Both the position numbers and the translations under genes were made by a program. Below are positions 15,652 to 24,203 of a stretch of 50,286 nucleotides of DNA, one piece after another. Location of the stretch: contig CABSCP010000035.1 of assembly GCA_902476265.1 (NCBI GenBank), forward strand, positions 1-50,286, written 5' to 3'. How positions within the stretch are numbered: position 1 is the first letter of the stretch; every line of letters begins with the position of its first letter. The notes beneath the pieces are model-generated. The model was given only the letters and a program-made list of their open reading frames with translations, had not been told where the DNA came from and made no database searches. This DNA comes from an uncultured Lachnospiraceae bacterium (GTDB taxonomy: Bacteria > Bacillota > Clostridia > Lachnospirales > Lachnospiraceae).

Positions 15652-16566
15652 ATGATTACAAATTTTGCGGGACTTATTTCAAAAGTGAAAGAATGCAGCA
15701 AGAAGAAAGTGGCCGTTGCGGTGGCACAGGACTATGCGGTTCTGGAAGCGGTACAGGCAGCGAGAAAACAGGGGATCGCGGATGCGATTTTAGTCGGCGA
15801 TGAAGCGAAGATCAGAGAGATCGGCGCATCCCTGAACATGGATATGGATGCTTATGAAATCATCAATGAGCCTGATAACTGGCAGGCGGCCCTTACCGCT
15901 GTAAAACTGGCCCATGACGGCGTGGCCGATATGTATATGAAGGGTCTGATCGATACCAAATCTTTCTTAAAGAGCATTCTGGACAAAGAAGTGGGCCTTC
16001 GTACCGGCAGCCCGCTGTCCCATGTGGCAGTATTTGAAGTGGAAGGGATTAAACAGCTTCTGTTTCTGACAGACGTTGCGTTCATGACTTATCCTACGCT
16101 GGAGGACAAGGTACATATCATTGAAAATACCGTGGAAGTCGCTCATGCGTGCGGTCTGGAATGCCCGAAGGTTGCTCCTCTGGCAGCAGTAGAAGTGGTA
16201 AATCCCAAAATGCCCGCAACCGTAGATGCGGCGGAACTGACAAAGATGAATGAGGAAGGAAAGATCTCAGGCTGTATCGTGGACGGTCCTCTTTCCATGG
16301 ATATCGCAATTGATCCGGAAGCAGCGGCGCATAAGGGCGCATCCGACAGAAAGATCGCGGGCGATGCGGACATCCTTCTGTTCCCCGACATTCATGCAGG
16401 CAACCTGGTATACAAGACGCTGGTTCATACTGCAAAGGTGGAAAACGGTTGTATCCTGACAGGCACCAAGGTTCCGGCAATTCTCACAAGCCGTTCCGAC
16501 AGCTTCCAGACAAAGGTAAATTCCATCGCATTAGCGGCAGTTGTTGCAGAAGGCTTAAAGAAATAA
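15652..16566 (+). CDS. ptb: Phosphate butyryltransferase
   Basis: This 304-residue cytoplasmic acyltransferase converts butyryl-CoA and phosphate to butyryl-phosphate and CoA. It belongs to the phosphate acetyl/butyryltransferase fold. Features are KKKVAVAVAQDYAVLEAV near 14-31, KGLIDTKSFLKSIL near 99-112, and the C-terminal DILLFPDIHAGNLVYKTL motif near 240. The start ATG 15652 follows GAGGTG by eight bases; a frame extending to 15613 is not supported. It lies 26 bases before butyrate kinase, the typical ptb-buk operon, and indicates butyrate made through butyryl-phosphate with ATP gain. Confidence 0.95.
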   Translation: MITNFAGLISKVKECSKKKVAVAVAQDYAVLEAVQAARKQGIADAILVGDEAKIREIGASLNMDMDAYEIINEPDNWQAALTAVKLAHDGVADMYMKGLIDTKSFLKSILDKEVGLRTGSPLSHVAVFEVEGIKQLLFLTDVAFMTYPTLEDKVHIIENTVEVAHACGLECPKVAPLAAVEVVNPKMPATVDAAELTKMNEEGKISGCIVDGPLSMDIAIDPEAAAHKGASDRKIAGDADILLFPDIHAGNLVYKTLVHTAKVENGCILTGTKVPAILTSRSDSFQTKVNSIALAAVVAEGLKK

Positions 16567-16592
16567 ATCACAGGGAAAAGGAGAGTACCAAC

Positions 16593-17660
16593 ATGGCAGT
16601 GAAAAGCTTAATCATCAATCCCGGTTCCACATCCACCAAAATCGGTGTGTTTGAGGACGAGACACTTTTATTTGAAGAAACACTGCGTCATCCCACAGAG
16701 GAGATCGCAAAGTATGCTTCCATCATTGATCAGAAGGATTTCAGAAAGAATATCATCCTGGACTTCCTGAAAGAAAAGAACTGTGATATCAAATCCTTTG
16801 ATGTGATCGTTGGCCGCGGCGGCCTGTTAAAACCCATTCCGGGCGGTACCTACACAGTCAGCGACGCGCTTCTGGAGGATTTAAAGATCGGCAAACAGGG
16901 ACAGCACGCTTCCAATCTGGGCGGCATCCTGGCCAGAGAAATCGGGGATGAAATCGGTGTTCCTTCCTATATCGTAGATCCCGTAGTAGTGGATGAACTG
17001 GAGCCTGTAGCGCGTATTTCCGGCATGCCGGAGCTTCCCAGAAGAAGCATTTTCCACGCGCTCAACCAGAAGGCAGTTGCCAGAAGATATGCGAAAGAGC
17101 AGGGCGTAAAATATGAGGACTTAAACCTGATCGTGATCCATATGGGCGGCGGCGTTTCCGTAGGCGCCCATCAGAAGGGCCGTGTGGTTGACGTCAACAA
17201 TATCCTGGACGGCGAAGGCGCTTTCTCTCCGGAAAGAGCAGGCACTGTTCCGGTAGGCGATCTGATTAAGCTTTGCTTCTCCGGCAAATATACGGAGAAG
17301 GAACTCTACAAAAAGATCTGCGGCAACGGCGGTTTCAACGCTTACTTAAATACCAATGACTTCCGCGATGTGCAGAAGATGGCGGAGGAAGGCGATGAAA
17401 AGGCTCAGGTGCTCAGAGACGCTTTCTTCTATCAGATCGCAAAGGACGCAGGCGCTATGGCCGCTGTATTAAACGGCAAAGTGGATCAGATCATCATGAC
17501 CGGCGGGATCGCTTATTCTCCCATTTCCAAAGTGAAGCTGGAGGAAAAGCTGGGCTGGATCGCGCCCTTCACCGTATATCCCGGTGAAGATGAACTGCTG
17601 GCCCTGGCACAGGGCGCGCTGCGCGTGATGAACGGCGAAGAAGCGGCAAAAGAATATTGA
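16593..17660 (+). CDS. buk: Butyrate kinase
   Basis: This 355-residue enzyme, the usual family length, makes ATP and butyrate from butyryl-phosphate. It belongs to the acetate kinase/ASKHA fold. Motifs are LIINPGSTSTKIGVF at the N-terminus, GRGGLLKPIPGGTY near 72-85, VIHMGGGVSVGAH near 180, and IIMTGGIAYSP near 300. The ATG at 16593 has AAAAGGAGAG upstream. It is the second gene of the ptb operon and is followed by a very strong terminator. Branched-chain acids (isobutyrate) are possible alternative substrates in the family. Confidence 0.96.
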   Translation: MAVKSLIINPGSTSTKIGVFEDETLLFEETLRHPTEEIAKYASIIDQKDFRKNIILDFLKEKNCDIKSFDVIVGRGGLLKPIPGGTYTVSDALLEDLKIGKQGQHASNLGGILAREIGDEIGVPSYIVDPVVVDELEPVARISGMPELPRRSIFHALNQKAVARRYAKEQGVKYEDLNLIVIHMGGGVSVGAHQKGRVVDVNNILDGEGAFSPERAGTVPVGDLIKLCFSGKYTEKELYKKICGNGGFNAYLNTNDFRDVQKMAEEGDEKAQVLRDAFFYQIAKDAGAMAAVLNGKVDQIIMTGGIAYSPISKVKLEEKLGWIAPFTVYPGEDELLALAQGALRVMNGEEAAKEY

Positions 17661-17686
17661 TTTCCTTGCAATAAAATAAAAAACGG

Positions 17687-17739
17687 GCCTCCGGGTGAAA
17701 AGAAGCGAATGTTTCCTTCTTTTCACCCGGAGGCTTTTT
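17687..17739 (+). terminator. Strong rho-independent terminator of ptb-buk
   Basis: A perfect 19-bp stem (17687-17705 with 17716-17734), a 10-base loop and five T residues. Confidence 0.95.
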
Positions 17740-17748
17740 GTATGACAG

Positions 17749-17793
17749 AAAAAAGGGGACTTTTCGGAATAAATCATTTTCCGAAAAGTCCCC
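17749..17793 (-). terminator. Rho-independent terminator of the minus-strand 118-residue gene
   Basis: GGGGACTTTTCGG (17755-17767) pairs with CCGAAAAGTCCCC (17781-17793). Read on the minus strand, the stem is followed by six T residues. Confidence 0.88.
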
Positions 17794-17815
17794 CCAACGA
17801 TATGGAGGGAATGAT

Positions 17816-18172
17816 TCAGCGCCGGTCTTCAAAATTTATCCTTGGATCGGAATTGTGGAGCATGTCCGCTGCAGTATCGCTTTGGGAAACGGGATCGATG
17901 ACATAATCCCCGCTACCGCCTGCATAGTCCAAATGCAGTTTTACCACAGGAAGTTCCCTGCCGCAGCAGCCGCTTATCGGCAGACCTGCATTGCGCAGAA
18001 CAGCCCTTGTTACCGCTTTAAAAGGGATGTACCGGGTGCCGGGGAAAGCGGGAAGATAGAAGGCCCGGCGGCTGATCCGGTATTGGCCGGCCTTTCGGGA
18101 AGCAGCGTAATCCTCTTTTACATCATCGAGTTCGTAACCGGGACATAAGGTTTTAGGGGTTAAGAGCAGCAT
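17816..18172 (-). CDS. Uncharacterised protein, 118 residues
   Basis: No family was recognised. The protein is soluble in appearance, with no membrane segment or signal peptide. It has a basic middle (ISRRAFYLPAFPGTRYIPFKAVTRAVLRN, about 33-61), a Cys pair in GCCGRELPV near 68, and an acidic, polar tail. The ATG at 18172 has AAAGGAGG six bases upstream, which is preferred over the TTG at 18190. It has its own extended -10 promoter, an inverted-repeat operator at the transcript start and its own terminator, so it is a complete single-gene unit. It lies behind the YesN gene on the same strand but probably is not part of that operon. Confidence 0.65.
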   Translation of the reverse strand: MLLLTPKTLCPGYELDDVKEDYAASRKAGQYRISRRAFYLPAFPGTRYIPFKAVTRAVLRNAGLPISGCCGRELPVVKLHLDYAGGSGDYVIDPVSQSDTAADMLHNSDPRINFEDRR

Positions 18173-18190
18173 GGGAACCTCCTTTAACAA

Positions 18191-18217
18191 TAACTGTATT
18201 AATATTTGTTACAGTTA
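18191..18217. promoter_or_regulatory. Inverted repeat, probable repressor operator
   Basis: TAACTGTA (18191-18198) and TACAGTTA (18210-18217) form a perfect 8-bp inverted repeat with an 11-base spacer. It begins two bases from the -10 and covers the predicted transcript start of the 118-residue gene, the classic place for a repressor. No matching regulator is encoded next to it. Confidence 0.6.
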
Positions 18218-18218
18218 A

Positions 18219-18247
18219 AACATACCATAATTATAGGAATAATGCAA
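18219..18247 (-). promoter_or_regulatory. Promoter of the 118-residue protein gene
   Basis: On the minus strand TTGCAT (18247-18242), a 17-base spacer and TATGTT (18224-18219) with TGG before it form an extended -10 promoter. Confidence 0.7.
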
Positions 18248-18268
18248 GCGTATCATGACAAAAAAATA

Positions 18269-19084
18269 TTATTTCCGGGAATCATCCTCGGGATGAGAGA
18301 GCTTTTTTGCATGTTCCCGCTGATATTGTCCGGGGGTCATTTTAAAAAATTCCTTAAAGGCATAGTTAAAATGTTTGAGACTATAATAGCCGGACTTTTC
18401 GGCGACCGCGGATATTTTGGCGTTGGAATCCTCAGACAACAGGCGTGCGGCGTATTCCATCCGAAGCCTTGTGATAAATTTAATATAGGATTCGCCGGTT
18501 TGTTCATGAAACTGACGGCTTAAATAGTTTGGAGAAACATGCAGTTCATCCGCAATCTGGGAAAGCGTGATCGCTTCCGTAAAATGTTCAAAAATGTATT
18601 GGGTGGCTGACTGCACCAGAGTGGGGGCTTTGGAAGGAATGCCGGCGGAGGGTTTCAGAGAAGATAAAAGTGCCTGTAAGGTCTGCAGCTGCCTTTGATA
18701 GGCGTTTCGCTCCTGCAGACGAAGCTGGATTTTGGACAACACAGAAGAAAGCTCCGTCTGTTTAATCGGCTTTAAAAGATACTCCATCACTTCAAGCCTT
18801 AAAGCCTGTTGTGCCAGGGCAAATTCATCATAACCGGAAAGAATCACAATTTCCTGATCCGGATTCTTATCCTTTAAATGCTGTGCCAGTTTAAGCCCGT
18901 TCATGCCCGGCATTTTAATATCCGTAATGACCAGATGAACACAATGATAATCCAGATATTCGAGCGCTTCCTCCCCGTCGGCAGCTGTGCCGGCGACCTC
19001 CCATTCCGAATTTAGGGAAGGAATGATCCGGGATAAATATTCTAAAGTGAGCGGTTCGTCATCGACAAGAAAAACCTGATACAT
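18269..19084 (-). CDS. Short YesN-type response regulator (receiver plus AraC domain)
   Basis: This 271-residue regulator has a receiver domain at 1-120 (DDEP near 8, phosphoacceptor Asp in LVITDIKMPG near 54, Lys in LLKPIK). A short linker comes before the AraC-type DNA-binding domain (about 165-260), with IADELHVSPNYLSRQFH and EKSGYYSLKHFNYAFKEF. It lacks the long middle region of the other YesN-like protein in this window. The ATG at 19084 has AAAGGAG; a frame extending to 19177 overlaps the kinase gene and is not supported. It is transcribed with the kinase upstream of it and likely controls the divergent importer/alpha-mannosidase operon. Confidence 0.92.
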   Translation of the reverse strand: MYQVFLVDDEPLTLEYLSRIIPSLNSEWEVAGTAADGEEALEYLDYHCVHLVITDIKMPGMNGLKLAQHLKDKNPDQEIVILSGYDEFALAQQALRLEVMEYLLKPIKQTELSSVLSKIQLRLQERNAYQRQLQTLQALLSSLKPSAGIPSKAPTLVQSATQYIFEHFTEAITLSQIADELHVSPNYLSRQFHEQTGESYIKFITRLRMEYAARLLSEDSNAKISAVAEKSGYYSLKHFNYAFKEFFKMTPGQYQREHAKKLSHPEDDSRK

Positions 19085-19085
19085 T

Positions 19086-20885
19086 TTAAACTCCTTTCTC
19101 GGGCAGGGGAAGTCTGATGCAAACGGTAGTTCCTTTTTGCAGAACGCTGTCAATCGTGATGCCGTATGCTTCCCCATATTTAATTTGAATTCTTTTGTTT
19201 ACATTCATCAGGCCGATTCCGCTTTTGCGGCCCGTTTCCGGCAAAAGATCGGATAAGGGAACAGCGGAGGACAGTTTATTTCTGATTTTCTCAAGTTTAT
19301 CCACAGGGATGCCCTCGGCGTCATCGCTGATCATGAAAAGCAGACAATCTTCAGAAACAGAAGAGGTAATTTTGATATGTGTTGCCCCTCTCTTCCTTTC
19401 ACATCCATGGATAACCGTATTTTCTACAATTGGTTGAAATATTAATGAGGGAATCATGTAAGAATACAGTTCCGGCGGAATATCAACCTGATAAAAAAGC
19501 CGGTTTTTGTAGCGGTTTGCCTGAATGCACAGATAATCATCCAATAATGCAAGTTCTTCTTTCAAACAGATTTCCCGATCAAGATGTACCAGTTTCCTCA
19601 TCAGATTTCCCAGTTTATCAATCATGGATACCGCCAGTTCCTGCTTTTGGGTCTGGATCATGAGACTGATCATATTTAACGTATTGAATAAAAAGTGAGG
19701 GCGTATCTGACTGAAAAAAGCATTCATCTGGGCTTCGTTCTGCAAAAGCTTAGCTTCATATACTTCTTCCACCATCTGATTGATTTTCCGCAGCATCTGG
19801 TTAAAGGTCATTCCGAGTTCCCCGATTTCATCGCTTCTAGTCTCCGGAAAAGCGACCTGCATGTTTCCTTTCCGTACCTCTTTCATCAGAGAAATAATCT
19901 GCATCAGCGGCATTAAAAAACTGTTGATGAACAAAAGCAAAATAATGCTGGCGGCGGCAGCACAGAAGAAAGCGGCCAAAAATGTAAAATTGCGGGTCAT
20001 TACCGCATTGCGGTTTAGCTCACGGATTGATTTTACGGTCAGCACGGTCCAGTCGGCAGGAGATACCGAAGCGAAAGTCAAAAGATAATCTTTCACTTCC
20101 AGGGTGGGAGCGGGAAGCTGACCGCGGGCGGTTTCGATTTGATTGTAAAATGCGATAGGATCCAGTTCCGAAGTGCTTCCGAATACGATATTTTTGTTTT
20201 GATCGATGATGAAAATAGCGCTGCCCGGTCCTAAGTCTACATTTTTCAGGATGGATTCGATTCCCGTGTAGTTTGCATCTATCTTAATTACGCCGGTTGA
20301 AACAGATGGGTTTGAAATTTTGTTCAGCCGTTTGACAAAGGAAAACACTTTAAACCGGGGATTCTTGATCAGCTGTTCCATGTGGGCGGGAACAAAAACC
20401 GCCCTGTTGGAGGAAAGGGCTTTCTCGTACCAGGAGTATTGAGACGGCGCCGCCGTTTCATCCGTGCTCACGGAATATCTGCCGCCATGATAGATTTCAT
20501 CGGAAATGATATATGCGCTGATGATATCTTTTCTTGGGGTAATCATCATTTCATTTAGATAATCTTCTATTTTTCTTCGCTTTTCCAGCTTTTCCAGAGC
20601 GGTGGCAGGGGCGGGCGCGGCGAGCAGGCGCATGAGGTCATCATTATAATAAGGTGCTTCCGATAAACGGAATATTTCATCCAGATAGGTGCTTAAATTA
20701 TAAGAAACCTGTTTGGTGATCTGCAGGATATTCTGCACGGACTGCTCATGGAAATCCTGCGTATATTGGGAGTAAGAGAGTACGGAAACGAACAATACGG
20801 AACAAAAAATGAGAAGAATTGTGATGGAAAGCAGCCGAAATCGTATGGATTTTTTTATGGGAGCCAGTTTGCCGTTACCGTTCAT
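19086..20885 (-). CDS. YesM-type sensor histidine kinase
   Basis: This 599-residue kinase has a membrane helix near 18-38, an extracellular sensor of about 240 residues, a second helix near 297-320, and a HAMP region (SLMKEVRKGNMQVAF onward). The YesM core follows with QIRPHFLFNTLNM (His397), PIVENTVIHG and DDAEGIP, and a closing GIGLMNVNKRI. The ATG at 20885 has GGAGGATC upstream. It diverges from the mannosidase-linked binding protein gene across 189 bases. By genomic context it should sense the oligosaccharide that importer takes up. Confidence 0.92.
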   Translation of the reverse strand: MNGNGKLAPIKKSIRFRLLSITILLIFCSVLFVSVLSYSQYTQDFHEQSVQNILQITKQVSYNLSTYLDEIFRLSEAPYYNDDLMRLLAAPAPATALEKLEKRRKIEDYLNEMMITPRKDIISAYIISDEIYHGGRYSVSTDETAAPSQYSWYEKALSSNRAVFVPAHMEQLIKNPRFKVFSFVKRLNKISNPSVSTGVIKIDANYTGIESILKNVDLGPGSAIFIIDQNKNIVFGSTSELDPIAFYNQIETARGQLPAPTLEVKDYLLTFASVSPADWTVLTVKSIRELNRNAVMTRNFTFLAAFFCAAAASIILLLFINSFLMPLMQIISLMKEVRKGNMQVAFPETRSDEIGELGMTFNQMLRKINQMVEEVYEAKLLQNEAQMNAFFSQIRPHFLFNTLNMISLMIQTQKQELAVSMIDKLGNLMRKLVHLDREICLKEELALLDDYLCIQANRYKNRLFYQVDIPPELYSYMIPSLIFQPIVENTVIHGCERKRGATHIKITSSVSEDCLLFMISDDAEGIPVDKLEKIRNKLSSAVPLSDLLPETGRKSGIGLMNVNKRIQIKYGEAYGITIDSVLQKGTTVCIRLPLPEKGV

Positions 20886-21014
20886 ATCAGATCCTCCTGC
20901 AACCGGATTGTGTTGTAATGATCATATCATATCTGCTTTCGTATGGACAGAAAAGGTCAAAAAATCGAACCTGAATCGTATAAAACGGGAATACAAATAT
21001 GGATGCAGGTGAAC

Positions 21015-21025
21015 TATACTATAAT
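21015..21025 (+). promoter_or_regulatory. -10 region of the mannosidase/importer operon
   Basis: TATACT (21015-21020) and TATAAT (21020-21025) overlap. No convincing -35 lies 16-18 bases upstream of either, which fits a promoter needing an activator such as the divergent YesN-like regulator. Confidence 0.45.
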
Positions 21026-21029
21026 TACA

Positions 21030-21045
21030 AAAACCGGCCGGTTTT
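21030..21045. promoter_or_regulatory. Perfect 16-bp palindrome AAAACCGGCCGGTTTT at the transcript start
   Basis: A perfect palindrome sits four bases after the -10 box, 29 bases before the start codon. The position fits an operator for a dimeric regulator such as a LacI-type repressor; no such gene is nearby. It can also form a short hairpin in the leader. Confidence 0.5.
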
Positions 21046-21074
21046 CATAAAAGATTTTGGAGGAGGAAAGAAGT

Positions 21075-22445
21075 ATGGCAAAAAAACAGATCAGTCTCTT
21101 AGTGGCAGCGGCGCTTTTAGCAGCCGGTCTTGCAGGATGCGGTCAGACGGAAGGAAAGACAGAGGGACAAAGTGAAAAAATCCAGGAATCGGCCGGAACC
21201 GATAAAGCAATGGAAGAGGAAACAGGGAAAAAAGATCCGGTCACACTGACCTTTTTATTTGGGGATGCGGTGATGATGGACTGGTTTACCAGTTATTTTC
21301 CGGAGTTTATCAGCGGAGAAAATGAAGACGGCATCATTGTGGAAACAGAATATCAAAAAGAGGCAAACAAAGTTCTGCAGGTAAAAGCGGCGGCGGGGGA
21401 AATCCCGGATATGGTGAGCGCTGGGCTTCCGCAGGAAATGGTAGATCAGGGAAGATTCCTGGATCTGTCACAGGAGTCCTGGTGGGGAGACTTAAATCCG
21501 ACGGCAAAAGAGCTTTCAACCGATGTCAAAAGCGGCAAAAATTATTATGTCCCTATGTGTATGGGGGCGGTAGGCTTCTTTTATAATAAGGACATCTTTG
21601 AAGAACTGGAGCTGAAAGAGGCCAAAACCTGGGATGAGCTTACGGACAATCTCGCGAAGATAAAAGAAAAAAGGCCGGATGTGGCGCCGTTGTACATCTG
21701 CGGGAAAGAAGCCTATACCTTTGGCCATATGATTGACTTTATGGTGGACGGCGTGGCAAAAGAAAAGCTTGGTTATGTGGGATTCGAAACAGCGGCGGCA
21801 TCGAACGACCTGGATGCGCTGGAATGGAATGCGCAGGAGGACGGCATTCTGGCTGTTTTTGCAAAGGATCTTTTGGATTTGCAAAGACAGGGACTGTTGA
21901 ATGAAAATATGATCACAGCATCTTACGACAATCAGATAGAAGCTTTTGTAACGGGAAAAGCGGCTATGATCAGCCAGGGGGTCTGGGCTTTGGCGGATAT
22001 GCAGAAGAAAGCGCCGGATTTTGATTCCATTGGCTTTGCGCCCTATCCGGCCATGCTTCCCGACGGCAAAAGTATTGTGGGCAATACGCTGGATTCCTAT
22101 ATCTCCATCTCCGCTTCCGGCGGACATATTGACGCGGCAAAAAAGGTAGCGCAGGCAATGCTTGCTCCGGACGCGATCAAATCCCTGTGTGAAACAAGAA
22201 GTGCGATTCCTGCCAACCCTTCCGTGGATGCGGACTGGTCTGTCATGAAAGATGATGTGGCGGCGGTGCTGGAATCGGATGCGGTGGGAGTAACCTTTAC
22301 GCAGAATCTTCCCGGCGCATTTAACGGGGATGAAAGAGGACGTCTGGTACAGGAACTGATGGTTGGAAAATATGGCAATACGGTTGACTTTGCTGCAGAG
22401 TATATCAAACGCTGGAATGAGGCCTATGAATCCATCCAGGATTAA
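21075..22445 (+). CDS. Extracellular sugar-binding lipoprotein of ABC importer
   Basis: This 456-residue solute-binding protein has a lipoprotein signal with lipobox LAGC (Cys22), a Glu/Gly/Lys-rich linker (23-60), and a family 1 binding fold. Typical pieces are QVKAAAGEIPDMVSAG and FVTGKAAMISQGVWALADM. The ATG at 21075 has GGAGGAGG upstream; a TTG at 21057 is part of that ribosome site region. It is the first gene of a four-gene operon with two permeases and a GH38 alpha-mannosidase, which points to a mannose-containing oligosaccharide as ligand. Confidence 0.92.
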   Translation: MAKKQISLLVAAALLAAGLAGCGQTEGKTEGQSEKIQESAGTDKAMEEETGKKDPVTLTFLFGDAVMMDWFTSYFPEFISGENEDGIIVETEYQKEANKVLQVKAAAGEIPDMVSAGLPQEMVDQGRFLDLSQESWWGDLNPTAKELSTDVKSGKNYYVPMCMGAVGFFYNKDIFEELELKEAKTWDELTDNLAKIKEKRPDVAPLYICGKEAYTFGHMIDFMVDGVAKEKLGYVGFETAAASNDLDALEWNAQEDGILAVFAKDLLDLQRQGLLNENMITASYDNQIEAFVTGKAAMISQGVWALADMQKKAPDFDSIGFAPYPAMLPDGKSIVGNTLDSYISISASGGHIDAAKKVAQAMLAPDAIKSLCETRSAIPANPSVDADWSVMKDDVAAVLESDAVGVTFTQNLPGAFNGDERGRLVQELMVGKYGNTVDFAAEYIKRWNEAYESIQD

Positions 22446-22460
22446 GGAGCAGTTAAGATC

Positions 22461-23354
22461 ATGGTGAGAAAAACGAAAAAAAGCAGGCGTCCCTGTTTTG
22501 CCTGGCATCGTCTGATGCTTCTTCCGGCGCTGAGTATTTTTCTGGTCTTTGTCATTCTGCCTATTCTGGAAGGGGCGGTTCTGGCATTTACCGATTGGGA
22601 TGGTTTTCATACGCCCGGATTTGTAGGACCGGATAACTTCGTCCGGTTTTTGAAAGATGATCAGGCCCTGACGGCAGTGAAAAATACCGTATTTTTTGGA
22701 ATCGGCGGAACGCTTCTATTGAATGTCATCGGTCTGGCTTATGCCCTGGTACTGGATTCCGGTCTGCGCTTAAAAGGGGTGCTGAGAACGATTGTTTATC
22801 TGCCTGCGATCATCAGCCCGCTGATCATTGGCTATATATGGTCTATCATACTGTCGGCGGAGAATGGGACACTTTTGAATCTCATGACAAAAATGGGGAT
22901 CGGAAGCCTTTTTAAAAACGTTCTGGCCGATCCGAAATCCGCTCTTGTTGTCATTGTGCTGGTCCATGCCTGGCAGTACATAGGAGGCAATATGATCATT
23001 TATCTGGCAGGGCTGCAGAATATTCCGGATGATCTGACGGAGTCCGTCAAAATTGACGGCGCGGGTTTTGCCAGACAGCTGTTTTCGGTGAAACTGCCGC
23101 TTTTGGGACCTTCTTTTCAGATTAACATTGTCACCAATATCATTGGGGCGATGTCCATGTTTGATGTGATCATGTCGCTGACAAACGGCGGGCCGGGACA
23201 TTATACGGAATCTCTGAGCGTTTTCATTTACCGGCTGAGCACCGGCAGCAGAGCCGGCTATACATCCGCGGTCTCTCTCATCATGTCCGTTTTGGTATTG
23301 ATTCCTGCAGGAAGCGCTTTTTACTTGATGCAGAAAATGAATGTGGAAAAGTGA
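22461..23354 (+). CDS. Sugar ABC transporter permease, MalF type
   Basis: This 297-residue protein has six membrane helices. The coupling loop reads TESVKIDGAGFARQLFSVKLP near residue 193, so the first part of the EAA motif is diverged (TES) while DGA is kept. The start ATG 22461 has AAGGAG 14 bases upstream, a long spacing. It is encoded 15 bases after the binding protein and 9 bases before the partner permease. The ATPase must be supplied from elsewhere, as no nucleotide-binding domain is encoded in this operon. Confidence 0.92.
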   Translation: MVRKTKKSRRPCFAWHRLMLLPALSIFLVFVILPILEGAVLAFTDWDGFHTPGFVGPDNFVRFLKDDQALTAVKNTVFFGIGGTLLLNVIGLAYALVLDSGLRLKGVLRTIVYLPAIISPLIIGYIWSIILSAENGTLLNLMTKMGIGSLFKNVLADPKSALVVIVLVHAWQYIGGNMIIYLAGLQNIPDDLTESVKIDGAGFARQLFSVKLPLLGPSFQINIVTNIIGAMSMFDVIMSLTNGGPGHYTESLSVFIYRLSTGSRAGYTSAVSLIMSVLVLIPAGSAFYLMQKMNVEK

Positions 23355-23363
23355 GGTGGAAGC

Positions 23364-24200
23364 GTGAACGATCAAAAAAAACAATATCCTGCAAAAATTG
23401 CATTGGTTCTGACAGCTGTTGTCATGGCCGCCGTTTCGCTGCTCCCCGTTCTGGTCCTCTTACAGCTCGCTTTTCATGAACCCGGGCTTATGCAGCCAAA
23501 GAGTCTGTTTTCATTAGAAAATATAACACTGGGAAATTTTACAACGGCCTTTCAAAAGGCGAATCTGTTTTTGGGGATGGGAAATTCGTTTGTCATTACG
23601 ATATTTTCCCTGGTGCTGACGGTGGCCTTTGCGGCCTGTGCCTCTTATGAGATTGCCCGTTTTCCTACCGGATTCAATACCATTGCCTATGGAATGTTTA
23701 TTTTCAGTATGGCAATTCCGGCCATCATCAGCACGGTACCGCTTTACATATTGATGCGGAAAATGGGACTGATCAATACCAGATGGGGAATGGTACTTTT
23801 AAATGTTGCATTTTCCATGCCCTTTGCCATCTTCCTTTATACCAGCTTTATCAAAAGTATGGCCAGGGATATGGAGGAGGCGGCTCAGATAGACGGGTGT
23901 TCAGCGTTCCGATGCTTCTGGCTGGTGTTGTTCCCTGTGATGAAGCCCGTTACTTCTACGGTGATTTTATTAAATACGGTAACCTTTTGGAACGAATACG
24001 GGAGGGCGGTCTTTTTTCTACAGAAGCAGAGCGTTTATACGATGCCGCTGTCGATCTCCTTATTCATCCAAAAATATGGGGCGGATTGGGAACTGATGGC
24101 AGCGGCAGCGCTTGTGGCGCTGATTCCGGCGGCGGCAGTGTTCCTGATATTCCAAAAATATTATATCAAAGGGCTGGCCGCCGGAGCCGTGAAAGGATGA
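23364..24200 (+). CDS. Sugar ABC transporter permease, MalG type
   Basis: This 278-residue membrane protein has six helices and the EAA loop EEAAQIDGCSAFRCFWLVLFP near residue 172. It ends in GAVKG like the MalG-like permease at 8609, as is common in CUT1 permeases. The start is a GTG at 23364 with GAGGTGG upstream. It is followed after three bases by the alpha-mannosidase gene, showing tight coupling of uptake and hydrolysis. Confidence 0.92.
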   Translation: MNDQKKQYPAKIALVLTAVVMAAVSLLPVLVLLQLAFHEPGLMQPKSLFSLENITLGNFTTAFQKANLFLGMGNSFVITIFSLVLTVAFAACASYEIARFPTGFNTIAYGMFIFSMAIPAIISTVPLYILMRKMGLINTRWGMVLLNVAFSMPFAIFLYTSFIKSMARDMEEAAQIDGCSAFRCFWLVLFPVMKPVTSTVILLNTVTFWNEYGRAVFFLQKQSVYTMPLSISLFIQKYGADWELMAAAALVALIPAAAVFLIFQKYYIKGLAAGAVKG

Positions 24201-24203
24201 ACA

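Noticed and set aside
21516..22610. 364-codon minus-strand frame inside the sugar-binding protein gene
   Set aside because: It is antisense to a clear lipoprotein gene and has no start signal or motif.
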